This document shows, in pieces, positions 33,601 to 43,945 of a stretch of DNA of 50,000 nucleotides; the stretch's first letter is position 1; every line of letters starts with the position of its first letter. A program made the translations under genes and the position numbers. The DNA is from Balamuthia mandrillaris (Eukaryota; Discosea; Longamoebia; Balamuthiidae). The stretch lies in the NCBI GenBank assembly GCA_031835245.1, contig JAVKOQ010000244.1, positions 1 to 50,000 on the forward strand. Reading direction: 5' to 3'. Under the pieces are notes generated by a model, which saw only the letters and a program-made list of their open reading frames with translations, ran no database searches and had not been told where the DNA came from.

Positions 33601-35594
33601 TCACTCCACAAACTTGCTCGCCGAAAGAAGAAGAAGAAGAACAAGAAGAGTTCTAATAACAAGAAAGCTGCAACGTCACCTGCTCCTTTACAACACCAGC
33701 ATCATCACCACCGGCGTCACAAAAAGTATCCCTCTTCTTCTCAGCTTTCTTCCCTCCATAGTGGAAATAGAAGCGATGCCGGCAGCAACTCTTCATCGGA
33801 GGATGGCGACTCCTCCTCTTCGTCCTCCTCTTCTTCCTCTTCCTCTTCCTACTGTTACTCCTCATCAGGCCATTATTCACGAGGGTCGTTGGCTCGTTCT
33901 AATAGGAACTCTCTTCATTGTTTGCCAGAGGAAGCAGATAACTCTACTTCTGCCCCGTCTTCGTTCTCTCGTTCTCGAGCAAGGACTTTATCTGGTCCAC
34001 TTTCTTCATCACCATCCACTGTGGCAAGCGACACAGATCCCAACAGCTCTTTCAAAGAGATGCTGAAGAGCAAAGTGACAACCAAGTCGAAGATGGGAAA
34101 CAACCAACAGAACAACTTACAACAGGACACAGAGAAAGAAAGAAAACGGCAGGAAAGAGCAAAAGCGATGAGAGTTAAAAGCGAAAAGTTGTTGCGGAAG
34201 AAGGTGATGCCGAAGAATGCCTCTGGTAGCCGTACGACCAGTCTGACTGATGACGTACTCTTTGAGCTAAGCACGAGGAAGGCAGACATTCCTGAAAAGT
34301 CTCCAAAACAAAAGCATCGACCCAAAGATCTTTCATCTGACCAACCTCCCAAAAGGTTTGCATGTCTCTTATCGCTTATTTTTATTGCGTTCTTTTGCTA
34401 GTCCTCTTCGTTTGCGTTCTCTGCATTCTTCATTGATGTACTCTTTCTTATACTTCATGTCTCTGCTTTTTGCTATGCAGCTATCGACATTCTGTTTGTA
34501 TCTCATCACACCAAAATATTGCAGCCCATAGTAAGACAGAAGAGGAGGGTGAAGCAGAAGAGGAAACTGAAGGTCAAATCGGACCCACCAAACGAAGATA
34601 TACTCTGCCGTCTCCCAACAAAACTTCTTCGTTAAGCTCTTCCGCTTCTTCCTCGTCTTATTCTTCCTCTTCTTCATCATCGTCCTCGGATGATAACTTG
34701 TACCTACGATTGGAACGTTTCGAACGCACTTTAAGCTTTCGAAAAAAATTAAAGCAGAAGAGCAACAAAGACAAAAGCGATGGCAACGAAGTCGACGAAG
34801 TTGCTGAGCGCAACAACACAAATCATCCTCCATTACCTCCTTCCTCTTCTCCTCATTCATCCAACCTTCATCAACAAGAAGAGCAACAAGAGAATAAACA
34901 ACACACAACAGGAATGAAGACAAGACCAGAAAAGATAGTACAGCAATCGCGAACGAAGAAACTGAAACGATACGGCAGTCTAAGGATTCGACGTAACAAA
35001 GAAGGTAAGAAGAGCATTCTTGGATTGGACTTGCACCCTCTAAAGTCCGCTTTTGTTGGCCTCGCCATCGTAGAGGAGGGTAAAGGAGAAGTTAAGGAGG
35101 AGAAAGTAAAGCGCGAGAAGGAAGAAGAGGAACAAGAAAATGAGCAGGAAGGAAACAAAACTATGGAAAAACCGTCGGCCCGACCATTGCGAAAGCACTC
35201 TCGCAATCGCTCTCTCCCCGTCAACCACTTTTGTGAGATGGACGCTCCTTCAACAACTTCAGACCATGTAGCAGTTCCGCAACAACAACAAAGGAAGAAA
35301 GAACTAGCTTTTGATGTAGCCGCTTCATCGAACAAGAACGAAGCAAAAAACGAGAAAGATGACCAAACAGATCGAAGCAAGAAGAAACGGAGTATGTCGT
35401 TTGAAGGATCAGCCACATCGTCTGCTAACTTGGTGCCATCTGCCGAGACGCGTAGCTCTCGATCGTTGTCTTCTTCGTTCGTGGCAGCATTCAACGCTTC
35501 CTCCGCCGCCATTTCCACTGCCAAACGAAAGAAGAAAGATAAGAAGGCAATGATGAAACGGACTGGAAGCTTTGCGGATCGTCGACATGACTGA
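30612..35594 (+). CDS. Ras guanine-nucleotide exchange factor with long disordered C-terminus
   Basis: Ten exons: 30612-30636, 30721-30818, 30923-31032, 31121-31310, 31412-31916, 32007-32206, 32296-32388, 32471-32594, 32663-34355, 34481-35594; about 1383 aa. A RasGEF-N motif comes first (GGTLQELFEWVAG; HLYTFLCTYREYAQTSELVN). A Ser/Pro linker of about 120 residues follows, then the CDC25 catalytic domain: QIAVHLTLIEYEYYSKL, PNIVALTQRFNQVSFWVATE, KLHALHNFNSVMQIVAGLNN, SVQRLKSLW, LPAIPYIAPILRDLTFTYDA and INFEFMELVGSQIQEVQKYQ. Such proteins activate Ras-family GTPases at membranes. The last 830 residues are Ser-rich and basic low complexity without a recognised domain. The donor of exon 2 is uncertain (30818, GTACAA, chosen because it keeps frame). 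The first exon codes only eight residues. Confidence 0.88.
32933..32970 (+). repeat. (TTC)n tract coding poly-serine in RasGEF
   Basis: One of the few pyrimidine microsatellites inside coding sequence. It encodes a Ser run just after the catalytic domain. Similar TCC/TCT tracts near 33810-33850 and 34640-34685 also code serine. Confidence 0.85.
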
Positions 35595-35624
35595 TTAATT
35601 TTTATTGTATTTTTTTTTTCCTGT

Positions 35625-35930
35625 TCATCCAACAAAAAAAGCGATGCGGATGTATCCAGCGTTTTTCTTTTTCTCTTTTCTTTTTTTTCTTTTTTTTTTC
35701 TTTTTTTTCGTGTTCGTCCCCACAATAAAAGAATGTTGTCGACTTGATCCAGAGAAAAAACTGCCGGCTCCACCATCGCTGAACCTCAGAGGGGACGCTC
35801 GGTCCGATGTGAAACGCGTACATGTGCAGTTTTGTTTCTGCGGAACGGAATCAAAAAATGCCCTCGCACGAGGCCTCCACCGCAAACCAGCAAACAACGA
35901 GAAGAATGCAGCATTTCTTTTTGTCGACAT
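35625..35930 (-). CDS. Hypothetical 101-residue basic protein (weak candidate)
   Basis: This ATG-initiated minus-strand frame lies in the 732-bp gap between the convergent RasGEF and secreted-protein genes. Its N-terminus (MSTKRNAAFFSLFAGLRWRP...) has the Arg/Phe/Ala character of a mitochondrial leader. The middle is unremarkable and the end is a Lys/Arg run encoded by the A/T-rich tract at 35650-35710. The start codon overlaps a TTGTCGAC motif at 35921-35928. No family was recognised and chance openness is quite possible. The rest of the gap (35931-36326) holds a GC-rich hairpin (36078-36085 with 36097-36104) and nothing else identifiable. Confidence 0.2.
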   Translation of the reverse strand: MSTKRNAAFFSLFAGLRWRPRARAFFDSVPQKQNCTCTRFTSDRASPLRFSDGGAGSFFSGSSRQHSFIVGTNTKKKKKKRKKRKEKKKNAGYIRIAFFVG

Positions 35931-36326
35931 CTCCTCCCATAATCAAATTCTTTCAAACGTGGGAATGATTTTATAAGGCCTCATCGGCAGCATGAAATTA
36001 GGAAACCGTTTTTCGTGTTTTTCGTTCGATCAGAACCCCTGACGTAATCGGATCGACGCCAAACAGGCGCCACTCCCTTCGCCCCTCCTAACAATGGGGG
36101 CGAATGCGGGAAGGGGCGTTCACGGTATGGCGGGTGATGGTCCTCCCCAAGCTTCAGGAAGAAGAAACTTGCCTCTGCCTTTAACATTCGTTGCTGCCCT
36201 CGGATTTGTTTCCTTCTCTCGGGAGGGAAAGGGTCCCTTTGGGGCTGCAGCTTGTCCCTAAAGGTACATACAATCAATATATCTTTTTTTTTTTAGGAAA
36301 TACTTTTTTGTTGTTTTTGTTGCTTC

Positions 36327-37188
36327 TTACAAAGGGAAGGCAAGAGAAGAAACGGATTTACACCCATCTTCGTCTTTTGGCACGTCAAAAACGGAGGGCG
36401 GGAGGGGTCCCGGTTTGAAGCTAACAAACTCGGCGTCCATGAAACGTCCATCCTCCAGCTTCACTGGAATGGTGGAGGCAGAAGCGGAGGAAGGGGATTG
36501 GGGTTGGTAGGTGTAGTAGGCAAATTGAGAGTCGGTGGCTGAGCCCCACCAGTCACAGCGGTGGCCGGCAACGGTGCGTTGTCCTTTGTAGATGATGCTA
36601 GAGTCAGAGTTGAGACCGCTCGTGAAGACCGTTACCCTAAAACCTTTGTTGCGGTGATGGAAAAGAGCGACATGAAGGGGAAGAGCAAGAATGTGAACAA
36701 GAACAACTAAACAAATACATATACGTCAACGGGAACAAGAACAAACCAGGTTGATTGAGGACAGAGTAAATGGAAAAAGGGGCGACCTGACACTTGGTGG
36801 CATTGTTAGGAAAAGTTATAACGAGGTAAACCTTCCCCAGATCCGACTGTTTCAAGGTTGTCGTATAAGTGTAACGCGTTACAAACCAAGAAAAACAAAA
36901 GATACAAACTCTGGCCAGAAAATGGACACCGTAGACTTCTCCTGTCTGAGGATCCTTCATGTTGTAGTCTTCGCGGGCGTTGAACACCTGATCCTTGATG
37001 CTCTTCACGGAGTAATAGGCCGTCTCGGCATCTGTCGGCGTTGTGTAGTTTGGTCCGAAAGAAAGTTGGGCCACGAAATGCAGGTCTACGTTTGGGTGAG
37101 GTGGCTGCGCTTGCGTTGTGGCCAACAAGCCACCAACAAGAAGGCTTGCAACAACGAGAGGGAAGAGAGCGGCGCCGGTGCTTCTCAT
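36327..37188 (-). CDS. Small secreted protein, possibly ependymin/LolA-like fold
   Basis: Two exons: 37188-36747 and 36643-36327; 252 aa. A clear signal peptide (ALFPLVVASLLVGGLLATTQA) precedes a beta-rich domain: HFVAQLSFGPN, SVKSIKDQVFNAREDYNMKD, GKVYLVITFPNNATKCQV, FRVTVFTSGLNSDSSIIYKG, HRCDWWGS and PVKLEDGRFMDAEFVSFKPG. It ends near FDVPKDEDGC, a terminal motif common in secreted ependymin-like proteins of protists. The family call is a guess from this pattern. A 63-nt stretch in exon 1 (after GVHFLAR, from GTTTGTATC to CAG) looks like an intron but is in frame with no stop; removing it gives 231 aa. The start lies 51 bp from a TTGTCGAC motif. Confidence 0.6.
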
Positions 37189-37237
37189 TTCTTTTCTTTT
37201 TGGCTCTTCGTTTAGCTTTGTCCTCGTGGCTCTTTGT

Positions 37238-37256
37238 TGTCGACGCTAAAGGCAAT

Positions 37257-37306
<50 letters not shown>

Positions 37307-37357
37307 AGGAGGAAAGCAATACCAGGTCCGTTAACAACGCCCGACGCTAAAGGCAAT

Positions 37358-37391
<34 letters not shown>
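37238..37391. repeat. Duplicated GA-microsatellite unit upstream of the secreted-protein gene
   Basis: The sequence CGACGCTAAAGGCAATGGAA followed by a GA run occurs twice (from 37241 and from about 37343). The GA run lengths differ (about 44 and 30 bp) and a short unique spacer separates the copies. This is a local tandem duplication of a microsatellite plus its flank. Confidence 0.85.
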
Positions 37392-37393
<2 letters not shown>

Positions 37394-37535
37394 AAGCAAC
37401 AAAATGAAGAAGAAGAACGAAGAACGTGTTCAAAAAAAAATAGTTATTTACTTTCATTCACAAATAAAATAAAGTTACGTTCAACATGACAGTGTATACA
37501 AACTAAACGTAGAAAAATAAAATAAAAAGAAGCAC

Positions 37536-38331
37536 CTAACACCCAAAGTTAAAACCAAAGCAGAAGCAAGAACGTTGGCGTTGTCTTTGAACTCTTCTAA
37601 GACCCACTCGTTGTTGTGGTTGCTTTGTGGTCGGTCCCTTCCGTTGTTGACTTTGTACAGGTTGTTGGGAAGCGAGAACGGCCGTTGCCAACAGCTTGAA
37701 GGCTTGTTGGAGGTTGTGCCCTGTCTTTGCGGAGGTCTCTATAAAAGCGAGTCCATGCCCCTCCGCAAACGCCTTTGAAGAAAACAGAAGAAGAAGACGA
37801 AGCAAACATTCAGTGAGTTGTTGTTGTATTTACAAAAAAACAAATAGAGAGAAAGAGAGAGAAAAGAAGCCAATAAAAGCCAACAAAAGAGAAGACAATA
37901 AAAGACAGGGAGACAATAAGAAGACAAAGACAAAAGAAGACAGAATCAAAGGAAGAAAAACAAAAACATACCAATCCCTCTTCGCTGGATATAACGCGCC
38001 AACTCGCCTTATCGGCCTGGTTGCCAACCAAGAGGATGGGCACGCCCGGCGGTCCCTTGCTACGAATGTCCCGCAGCCAGGCCTCCAGGCTCTGAAAGGA
38101 CTGCGGGTTGGTCACGTCGTAGACCAACATGATGCCGTTGGCCAGGCGGTAGTAGCTCTGGGTGATGGCGCGGAAGCGGTCCTGCCCGGCACTATCAAAG
38201 ATCTGTAGCTTGGCCAACACGCCGGTCAGCGAGCGGGAGCTGCCAGCGCCGGCGCTGCTCGTGTTGTCGCCTTGCAGGTCCTCCGTCAAGTTGCCGCTCA
38301 GCCGAAGAATGCGACTGCGCTGTATTTCGAG

Positions 38332-38375
<44 letters not shown>

Positions 38376-38773
38376 ATCAGAATTAGAATTGGTAAGAAGA
38401 GGGTCTTAAATCAAAGAGAGAAATATGTCGCCAAGACAGAAAAAAAAAATCGGTTCATCCAAAATAAAATCAAATCAGATGAGATGGGGAGAAAAATTCG
38501 AGTGCTTACAAAATCGACGCCCAGCGTGGAGACAAATTCTTTGTAAAATTCCCCCTCCACATACTGGGAGAGTATGGAGGACTTGCCCACACCCGAGTCG
38601 CCCACGATCAGCAGCTTGAACGCGTGAGAAACCTGCAGCGGGGCCGCCGCGTTTGGAGCAGTTGTAGCAGCGGCGCTTTCCTTGCTGTTGTCCTCCGTGG
38701 TGACGACCGTTGTTGACGCTCGCGCGTTGCCGTTGTTCTTGCTGGTCTTAGAGGAGGTCCAAAGGAAGCTCAT
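37536..38773 (-). CDS. Rab-like small GTPase with beta2-beta3 insertion
   Basis: Three exons: 38773-38510, 38319-37972, 37772-37536; 282 aa, against about 200-220 for typical Rabs. A 50-residue Ser/Thr/Ala-rich extension precedes the G domain. G1 is GDSGVGKSS; switch I is EFVSTLGVDF; G3 is FDSAGQDRF (usually WDTAGQERF); G4 is GNQADK where GNKxD is normal; G5 is FIETSAKTG. Between the second and third strands (RSRILRLSG ... AKLQIFDSAGQ) are about 23 extra residues rich in Ser, Gly and Thr. The C-terminus is CFCFGFNFGC, so prenylation, if it occurs, would not use a classical CC or CXC end. Rabs recruit tethers and motors in vesicle traffic. A GA (sense CT) microsatellite fills part of intron 1. 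Confidence 0.88.
38336..38370 (-). repeat. (GA)n tract in Rab-like intron 1
   Basis: An uninterrupted GA run (CT on the sense strand) just upstream of the acceptor of intron 38509-38320. Confidence 0.9.
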
Positions 38774-39546
38774 TCTTCTTTGTGTGACGATGAGGAGAGA
38801 GATATGGTGGATCAGAGAAGAGGAGATGGATTGTTTTGGTGGGAGAGTGTCAATAAATAATAAAAAGGTGTTCAGAGAGCAGGCTGTGGTTTTTCCTTGC
38901 AAGTTGCTGAAAGAGCAGAAGACCTCCTTTTGAGGGCGAGTGACTAAATATATATTATATTTATAGGAAGCGTTAAGGGCGACAAATACGATGAGGGGGG
39001 GGGGCAGCGTATTGTATTGTAGCGTGCGGGCAACTTCTCTCCTTTCTTTTCACCTGAAAACCGCTTCTTTTGTTTTTTGTCTGCAGCTTTTCTTGTGTGC
39101 GGGGGAGCGTCGACTTCTGTTTTTTTTTTCTTGTAGGGGCAGCAGGTGTTTCCAAGGGACACACGTCACCTGAGTACCTGATTAGGATAGGGTGATGTAA
39201 TATTCGTCCGACGAAAAATCGCCAAATTGGTGCTTTGAATTTAACCGACACCTAATTAAAGGCTAGCCACGTCACCAGCTCCTGGAGAGGAGAGAGGAGA
39301 GAGGGGAGAGGAGAGAGGAGAGAGCAGAGCAGAGAGCAGAGAGCAGAGAGAGCAGAGAGAAAGTGGCCAGAGAGCCCGAGAGCAGAGAGCAGAGAGCAGA
39401 GAGCAGAGAGCAGAGAGCAGAGAGCAGAGAGCAGAGAGCAGAGAGAATGAAAGAGGAACAGGGAGATGCGAGAAGCAGAGAGAAGAGAACGAGGGCGTAG
39501 TAGGGGAGCGAGAAAACTCCAAGAGATACAAAAAACGTGAGTGATT
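38774..39546. other. Intergenic region with GAGAGCA minisatellite
   Basis: It lies between the Rab-like start and the 3' end of the Tat-SF1-like gene. It holds a run of 10 G near 38995-39004 and, at about 39285-39442, a purine-rich array. The array starts as GAGAGG units and becomes about ten copies of the 7-mer GAGAGCA. No gene is visible. Confidence 0.7.
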
Positions 39547-40333
39547 TCATTGCTCTTCATTGTCACTGGATTCAGAGTCTTCACCCGAGGAAGACTGTTG
39601 CTCCAACCAGTCTCCAAAATCTTCAATCCTCTTTTGCTGCTCCTCCTCCGACTCTTTGACCTTGTAGTTGGTAAGGCCGTCGTACCACTCTGCCGAGATT
39701 TGTCGTTTGGCGAACCATCTTCCGTTCATTACTTCGATGCATTTGGCGGCTGCTTCCGCTTCCGCGAACTTGACAGCAACTACACCCTCCGGATTTCTCT
39801 GTTGTTTTATTGTTGTTTCGTTATTTGTTCGTTAGACAAGATGACAGAAAGTGAGAGAGAAAGAGAGAGAGAAAGAGAGAAAAGAAAAAAGAAATAAATA
39901 GAGAACAGGGAAAAATGGATTTAGAAAACAGGGAGAGAGGAACATACTTCGAAAACAGTCACGACCTCCACCTTGCCAAGTTTCTCGACTTCTTCCTTGA
40001 TATCAGCCCGTAGATCTTCATAGAATGTCAAATCTCCCTGTAATGTTTCGTTGTAAAAAAGATCAGTAACTTCAAGAGAACAGCAGCATTAAAAAAATAC
40101 TTACTTCAGCTTCTTTCGGATCAAACATGTGTTTAAGGATGACATGCTGCCGAGTTTCCCAATCCTCCCAGCCAAGCGCCTCCTCCTGGTTAATTCTTGC
40201 CTTTTTCTTCTTTTTCTTTTTGATAAACGGCGCTGGTGCTGCTGCCGGCTTTTTGTTTGCGTTGTTGTCGGTTGGTCGTTGTTCAAATTTGGCCTTTGTT
40301 GTTATTGTTGTTGAGAGAATGAGCGAGCGCAAT

Positions 40334-40378
<45 letters not shown>

Positions 40379-41544
40379 CGAACCTCAGTTACTTTAACAG
40401 GAAAGCCAGGTTTGATTTCAGTGCCATCAAGGATGGTGATGGCGAGATCCACCGAGGCTCGTTTGAAGTAAGTTACAAGGCCATCACCCTTTGGGCGCCC
40501 ATACTCGTCTTTGTAGATCTTTATCTTTTGTTCTCCGGTCTCTGGATCTTTCTTGATGATGCCACATTTGCTGAAGAACTGAGAGAATTCTACTGGTGAA
40601 AGATAGTCGTCTTCGCCTTTTGTTTTGTTAAAACAAGTGTAAATAGGTTTGTGGAGAGACTAATGCGGTGGAGATAAACACACAAAGAAGCGTCTCGAAG
40701 AACTAGAGAAGGAAGAGAGCAGAGAAAAAAACAAGCGGAGAATCACAAATGCATAGATAAGAGATAAGGAGAAGATAAAGAGAAGAAGGGGAGAGAACAT
40801 TTGGAAGGCATAGAAGAAAAGAAGAGCTAACCTGGGTAGGCCTGTGGTAAGCCAGTAATATAAATGCTGGTGTTTTCAGGTTTGGAAGCTTTCTTTGGTC
40901 GGTTGTTTCTGCTCCGTTGGTTCTTGTCGTTCCTTTTTCTCTTGTTTCCTCCTTCCTCTGCTTGTGAGGAGGAGCCCACCTCCTTCGTGGTGGTTGTCGT
41001 TGAAGACGCAGCCCCATAAGCTGCTTGTTGTTGCTCAAAGAGGGAATTGTCCACCTTTTATCAAAAGAGAAACGACGAAAGAGAAAGAGAAACGACGAAA
41101 GAGAAAGAGAAACGACGAAAGAGAAAGAGAAACGACGAAAGAGAAAAAGAGAAACGACGAGAGGAGAGAAGGGAGAAACGAAACACAACCAAAATCAAAG
41201 AGAGAACAACAAACGAGTAGCAAAGCAGCAGGTGGTAAGCGTTGAACGAAAACGAAAACGAAGACAAAAAACAAACGTACAAAAGGTATCCATGCTTGTT
41301 GAGTAAAGTCCCAAGCCCATTGCTGCCCCATCGCATCCGTATAAAAGTAGGGATTGGAGGACGACGCCGAGGGCGCTGCACCCTCTTCGTTGCCCTGTTG
41401 CGAAGGAACATGCTGTGGTGCTCCTCCTCCTCCACCACCACCACCACCACCACCATCACCCATCGTTGCCGTTTGTGGCAGCTGAGCATCACCACCACCA
41501 CCACCACCACCACCACCACTGGAAGCAGCAGCAAGCCTCTCCAT
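39547..41544 (-). CDS. Tat-SF1 / CUS2-like U2 snRNP-associated splicing factor
   Basis: Six exons: 41544-41281, 41054-40832, 40616-40384, 40293-40105, 40037-39948, 39798-39547; 416 aa, close to human HTATSF1's conserved core. The Gly-rich N-terminus leads to a short aromatic motif (YFYTDAMGQQWAWDF) also seen in the family. RRM1 follows: SIYITGLPQAYPG, FSQFFSKCGIIK, GDGLVTYFKRASVDLAITILDG. A basic linker with ALGWEDWE precedes RRM2, a U2AF-homology motif with GKVEVVTVFERNPEGVVAVKF and the diagnostic Arg-x-Phe in NGRWFAKRQISAEWYDG. The tail is acidic (SGEDSESSDNEEQ). The family binds SF3B1 through the UHM and helps assemble U2 snRNP at branch points. It is divergent from the carboxypeptidase gene across 343 bp. 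Confidence 0.92.
40333..40378 (-). repeat. (GA)n tract in Tat-SF1-like intron 3
   Basis: GA with single AA interruptions on the plus strand (CT on the sense strand), adjacent to the donor at 40383. Confidence 0.88.
41067..41160 (-). repeat. 20-bp minisatellite in Tat-SF1-like intron 1
   Basis: Nearly five tandem copies of a 20-bp unit (GAGAAACGACGAAAGAGAAA on the plus strand) directly upstream of the acceptor of intron 41280-41055. On the sense strand it is pyrimidine-rich with periodic CGTCG, so it may serve as the polypyrimidine tract. Confidence 0.92.
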
Positions 41545-41887
41545 TTGCTTTCTTTCTTTCTTGAATTGATTTGTTGTTTTTTTTTTGTTCGGAGAGGAAG
41601 GTAGACATGAGAGAGGACATGAGATTTTCCATATCAAGATGGTTCGAATTTTCGTGGACTATTTCTTGCGGACAGATATCTATTTGCCGACATTTTCTCA
41701 GCGTAGATGCAGTAGAACGCGATTTTATGTCCAGCGGGACAACGTGAAAAAAATGTATCTGGGGTTGGACGTTTTGTAGGATAAATGGAGATCTCCCGAC
41801 TCTCGTTAAACGTCGACAGTAATGAGCTGGACATTCCATTTACAACAAAATTGAAAGCCCATTTTTTTTTAATACATCAGAAGAAGA
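41545..41887. promoter_or_regulatory. Divergent promoter region, Tat-SF1-like / carboxypeptidase
   Basis: These 343 bp between two start codons must hold both promoters. A GTCGAC core (41812-41817, within AAACGTCGACAG) lies about 70 bp upstream of the carboxypeptidase ATG. A similar AAACGTCGACAG occurs at 15878-15889. No other known motif was recognised. Confidence 0.45.
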
Positions 41888-43945
41888 ATGGCGGTGACGG
41901 AGCCTTCTCTGGCGAGACTTGTCGTGGTGTTGGCCTTGTGTGTTGCCTTTGCGCTTGCTTCGCGTCTGTCTCTCAACGACGAAGTATCTCCCAAGAATGG
42001 CCTGCTTTTCGCGCAAGAAATGGTTCGTCTTCTGTATTTTTTTTGTTCCTCTTCTTTTCCGTCAAACTCCCACACAAACCATCGGTAACAAAAGGGCCGA
42101 GTTTTGGACGTCAAGCAGTACTATGGGTACATCGGTGTAAACAAAGAACAAGGTCAACTCCATCGCTTTTGTTCTCCTTTTTTTTTGTTTTCTCACTCTG
42201 TTGTTCACTGTCCAATATAGACTCCCAGCTGTTTTATTGGATGTTTGAAGCGCAGAAAGACCCTCAAAGTGCTCCTTTGCTACTGTGGTTGGCCGGCGGT
42301 CCTGGCTGTGCCTCCGAGCTTGCTTTGTTTCTCGTATGTCTTGCCTCCTTCTGTTCGCAGCTTTCTTCACCTTTCTGTTTGTTCACATATCGTTTCTTTG
42401 AAGGAAAATGGACCGTTTCATATAACTCCATTGTTGGAACTTCAGCCGAACCCTTATTCCTGGAACAAAGTCGCGAACCTCCTTTATGTTGACCAACCGG
42501 CCGGGTATGCTATTTGCCCTTGTGAAGTCTTGTTGTTCTCCTCCATGTTCTTGCTAACATACATTACGTTCACAGAACAGGATTCTCTATTGCCAAGAGT
42601 ACCTATGTCAAAAACTCTACAGTGGCTGGTTCGTTTCTCTTCTCACTCTCTCTCACTCTCTCTCTCTCTCTCGCATTCTCTTCAACGTGTATCCACTAAA
42701 GCAATATTTTTTTTTCACTTAAGCGGAGGACATGTATTCGTTCCTCCAATCATTTTTCGCCAAGTACCCACGTTTCCGTGATAGCGACTTCTTCATTGCT
42801 GGTTTGCTCTTCTTTTTTCTTGCTCAGTTCTTGTTCTGCCTCTTCTTCTTCTTCTTCTCCTTATCCTTTTGTCTTTCTATTTAACAAACGTATTCTTGTA
42901 TTTCTTTTCTTCCTTCCATCCTTCTCCTCAGGCGAGTCCTATGCAGGACATTACATTCCAGCCTTGACAGCTCGCATCATCGAGGGCAACTCGAGACCAT
43001 CCGGCTCACGCATCAACCTGAGAGGCGTTGCTATCGGAGATGGCACTTTGGATGGTGTGAGCATGCCTCAAAGCTGGGGACCTTTCGCTCATCAACACGG
43101 CCTCATCGAAGAGGATATCCTTCGTAAGGCACAAAGGCAGTACCAGGTGGAGTGTAAGCCCTTGGTCGAGCAAAGAAATTACAGCGCTGCTTATCCTGCT
43201 TGCTACAGTGTACTTGATATTGTCATGGAAGGTAAAATCTTTTATCATTGTAGTTGTTTCTTCTCTTCTCGTCATTCTACATTAGTCATGCTTCTGTTCT
43301 CCGTCTTCTTCTTCTTCTTCTTTTTTTCAAATGTGTAACGAAAGACTTGCGCACACGACAAACAAAGGTGCCGGAAGAATAAACCCATATGATATAAGAC
43401 AGCCTAAATGCAAGTTCCCTCCCTTGTGTTACAATCTGACCCCGTTGACACAATATCTCAACAAACCGGAAGTCAAGTCAAAGCTCGGCGTGAAAGGCAA
43501 ATGGACTGTCTGCAACGAGAACGTTCATGTCCCCTTCGAAGAGAAGGACATTGAATTCTCTTTCGTGAACATCTTGGGTAAAGCTTTGCCTTTGCATCGC
43601 GTGATGTTCTATAACGGCTTTTATGACTTGATGGTGAACACTATGGGAACCTCTTCCATTCTCAGAGAAATGCAGTGGGAAGGTTTGTCTCTCTCCTCAT
43701 CTCTCTCTCCCTCCCTCTTCTTATTCTCCGCTATATTGTTTGTATCAAAAGGACAAGCAGGTTTTGCCGCTGCAGCAAACACCACATGGAAGGTGGACGG
43801 AGAAGCAGCTGGAACCGTTAGAGCCTACCACAACCTGACGTATGTTGTGGTCAACGATGCCGGCCATTTGGTCCCTCATGACCAACCCAACCGCGCCCTT
43901 GATCTCATCACTCGCTTCCTCACCAACACTCCTTTTACTGCTTGA
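41888..43945 (+). CDS. Secreted serine carboxypeptidase (peptidase family S10)
   Basis: Nine exons: 41888-42022, 42095-42152, 42221-42333, 42404-42504, 42576-42628, 42724-42801, 42932-43231, 43368-43682, 43752-43945; 448 aa, a normal length for the family. A signal peptide ([15 protein letters not shown]) is followed by [46 protein letters not shown] and the nucleophile motif [14 protein letters not shown]. The catalytic Asp is in [10 protein letters not shown] and His in [17 protein letters not shown]. The usual WLNGGPGCSS is [10 protein letters not shown] here. S10 enzymes remove C-terminal residues at acid pH in lysosomes, vacuoles or the medium; phagotrophic protists use them in digestion. 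Several N-glycosylation sequons are present. The triad is intact, so activity is likely. Confidence 0.94.

Noticed and set aside
39285-39442. GAGAGCA heptamer array considered as an interstitial telomere tract
   Set aside because: The unit is purine-only and lacks the TTAGGG/TTTAGGG pattern; it fits the general GA microsatellite class here.
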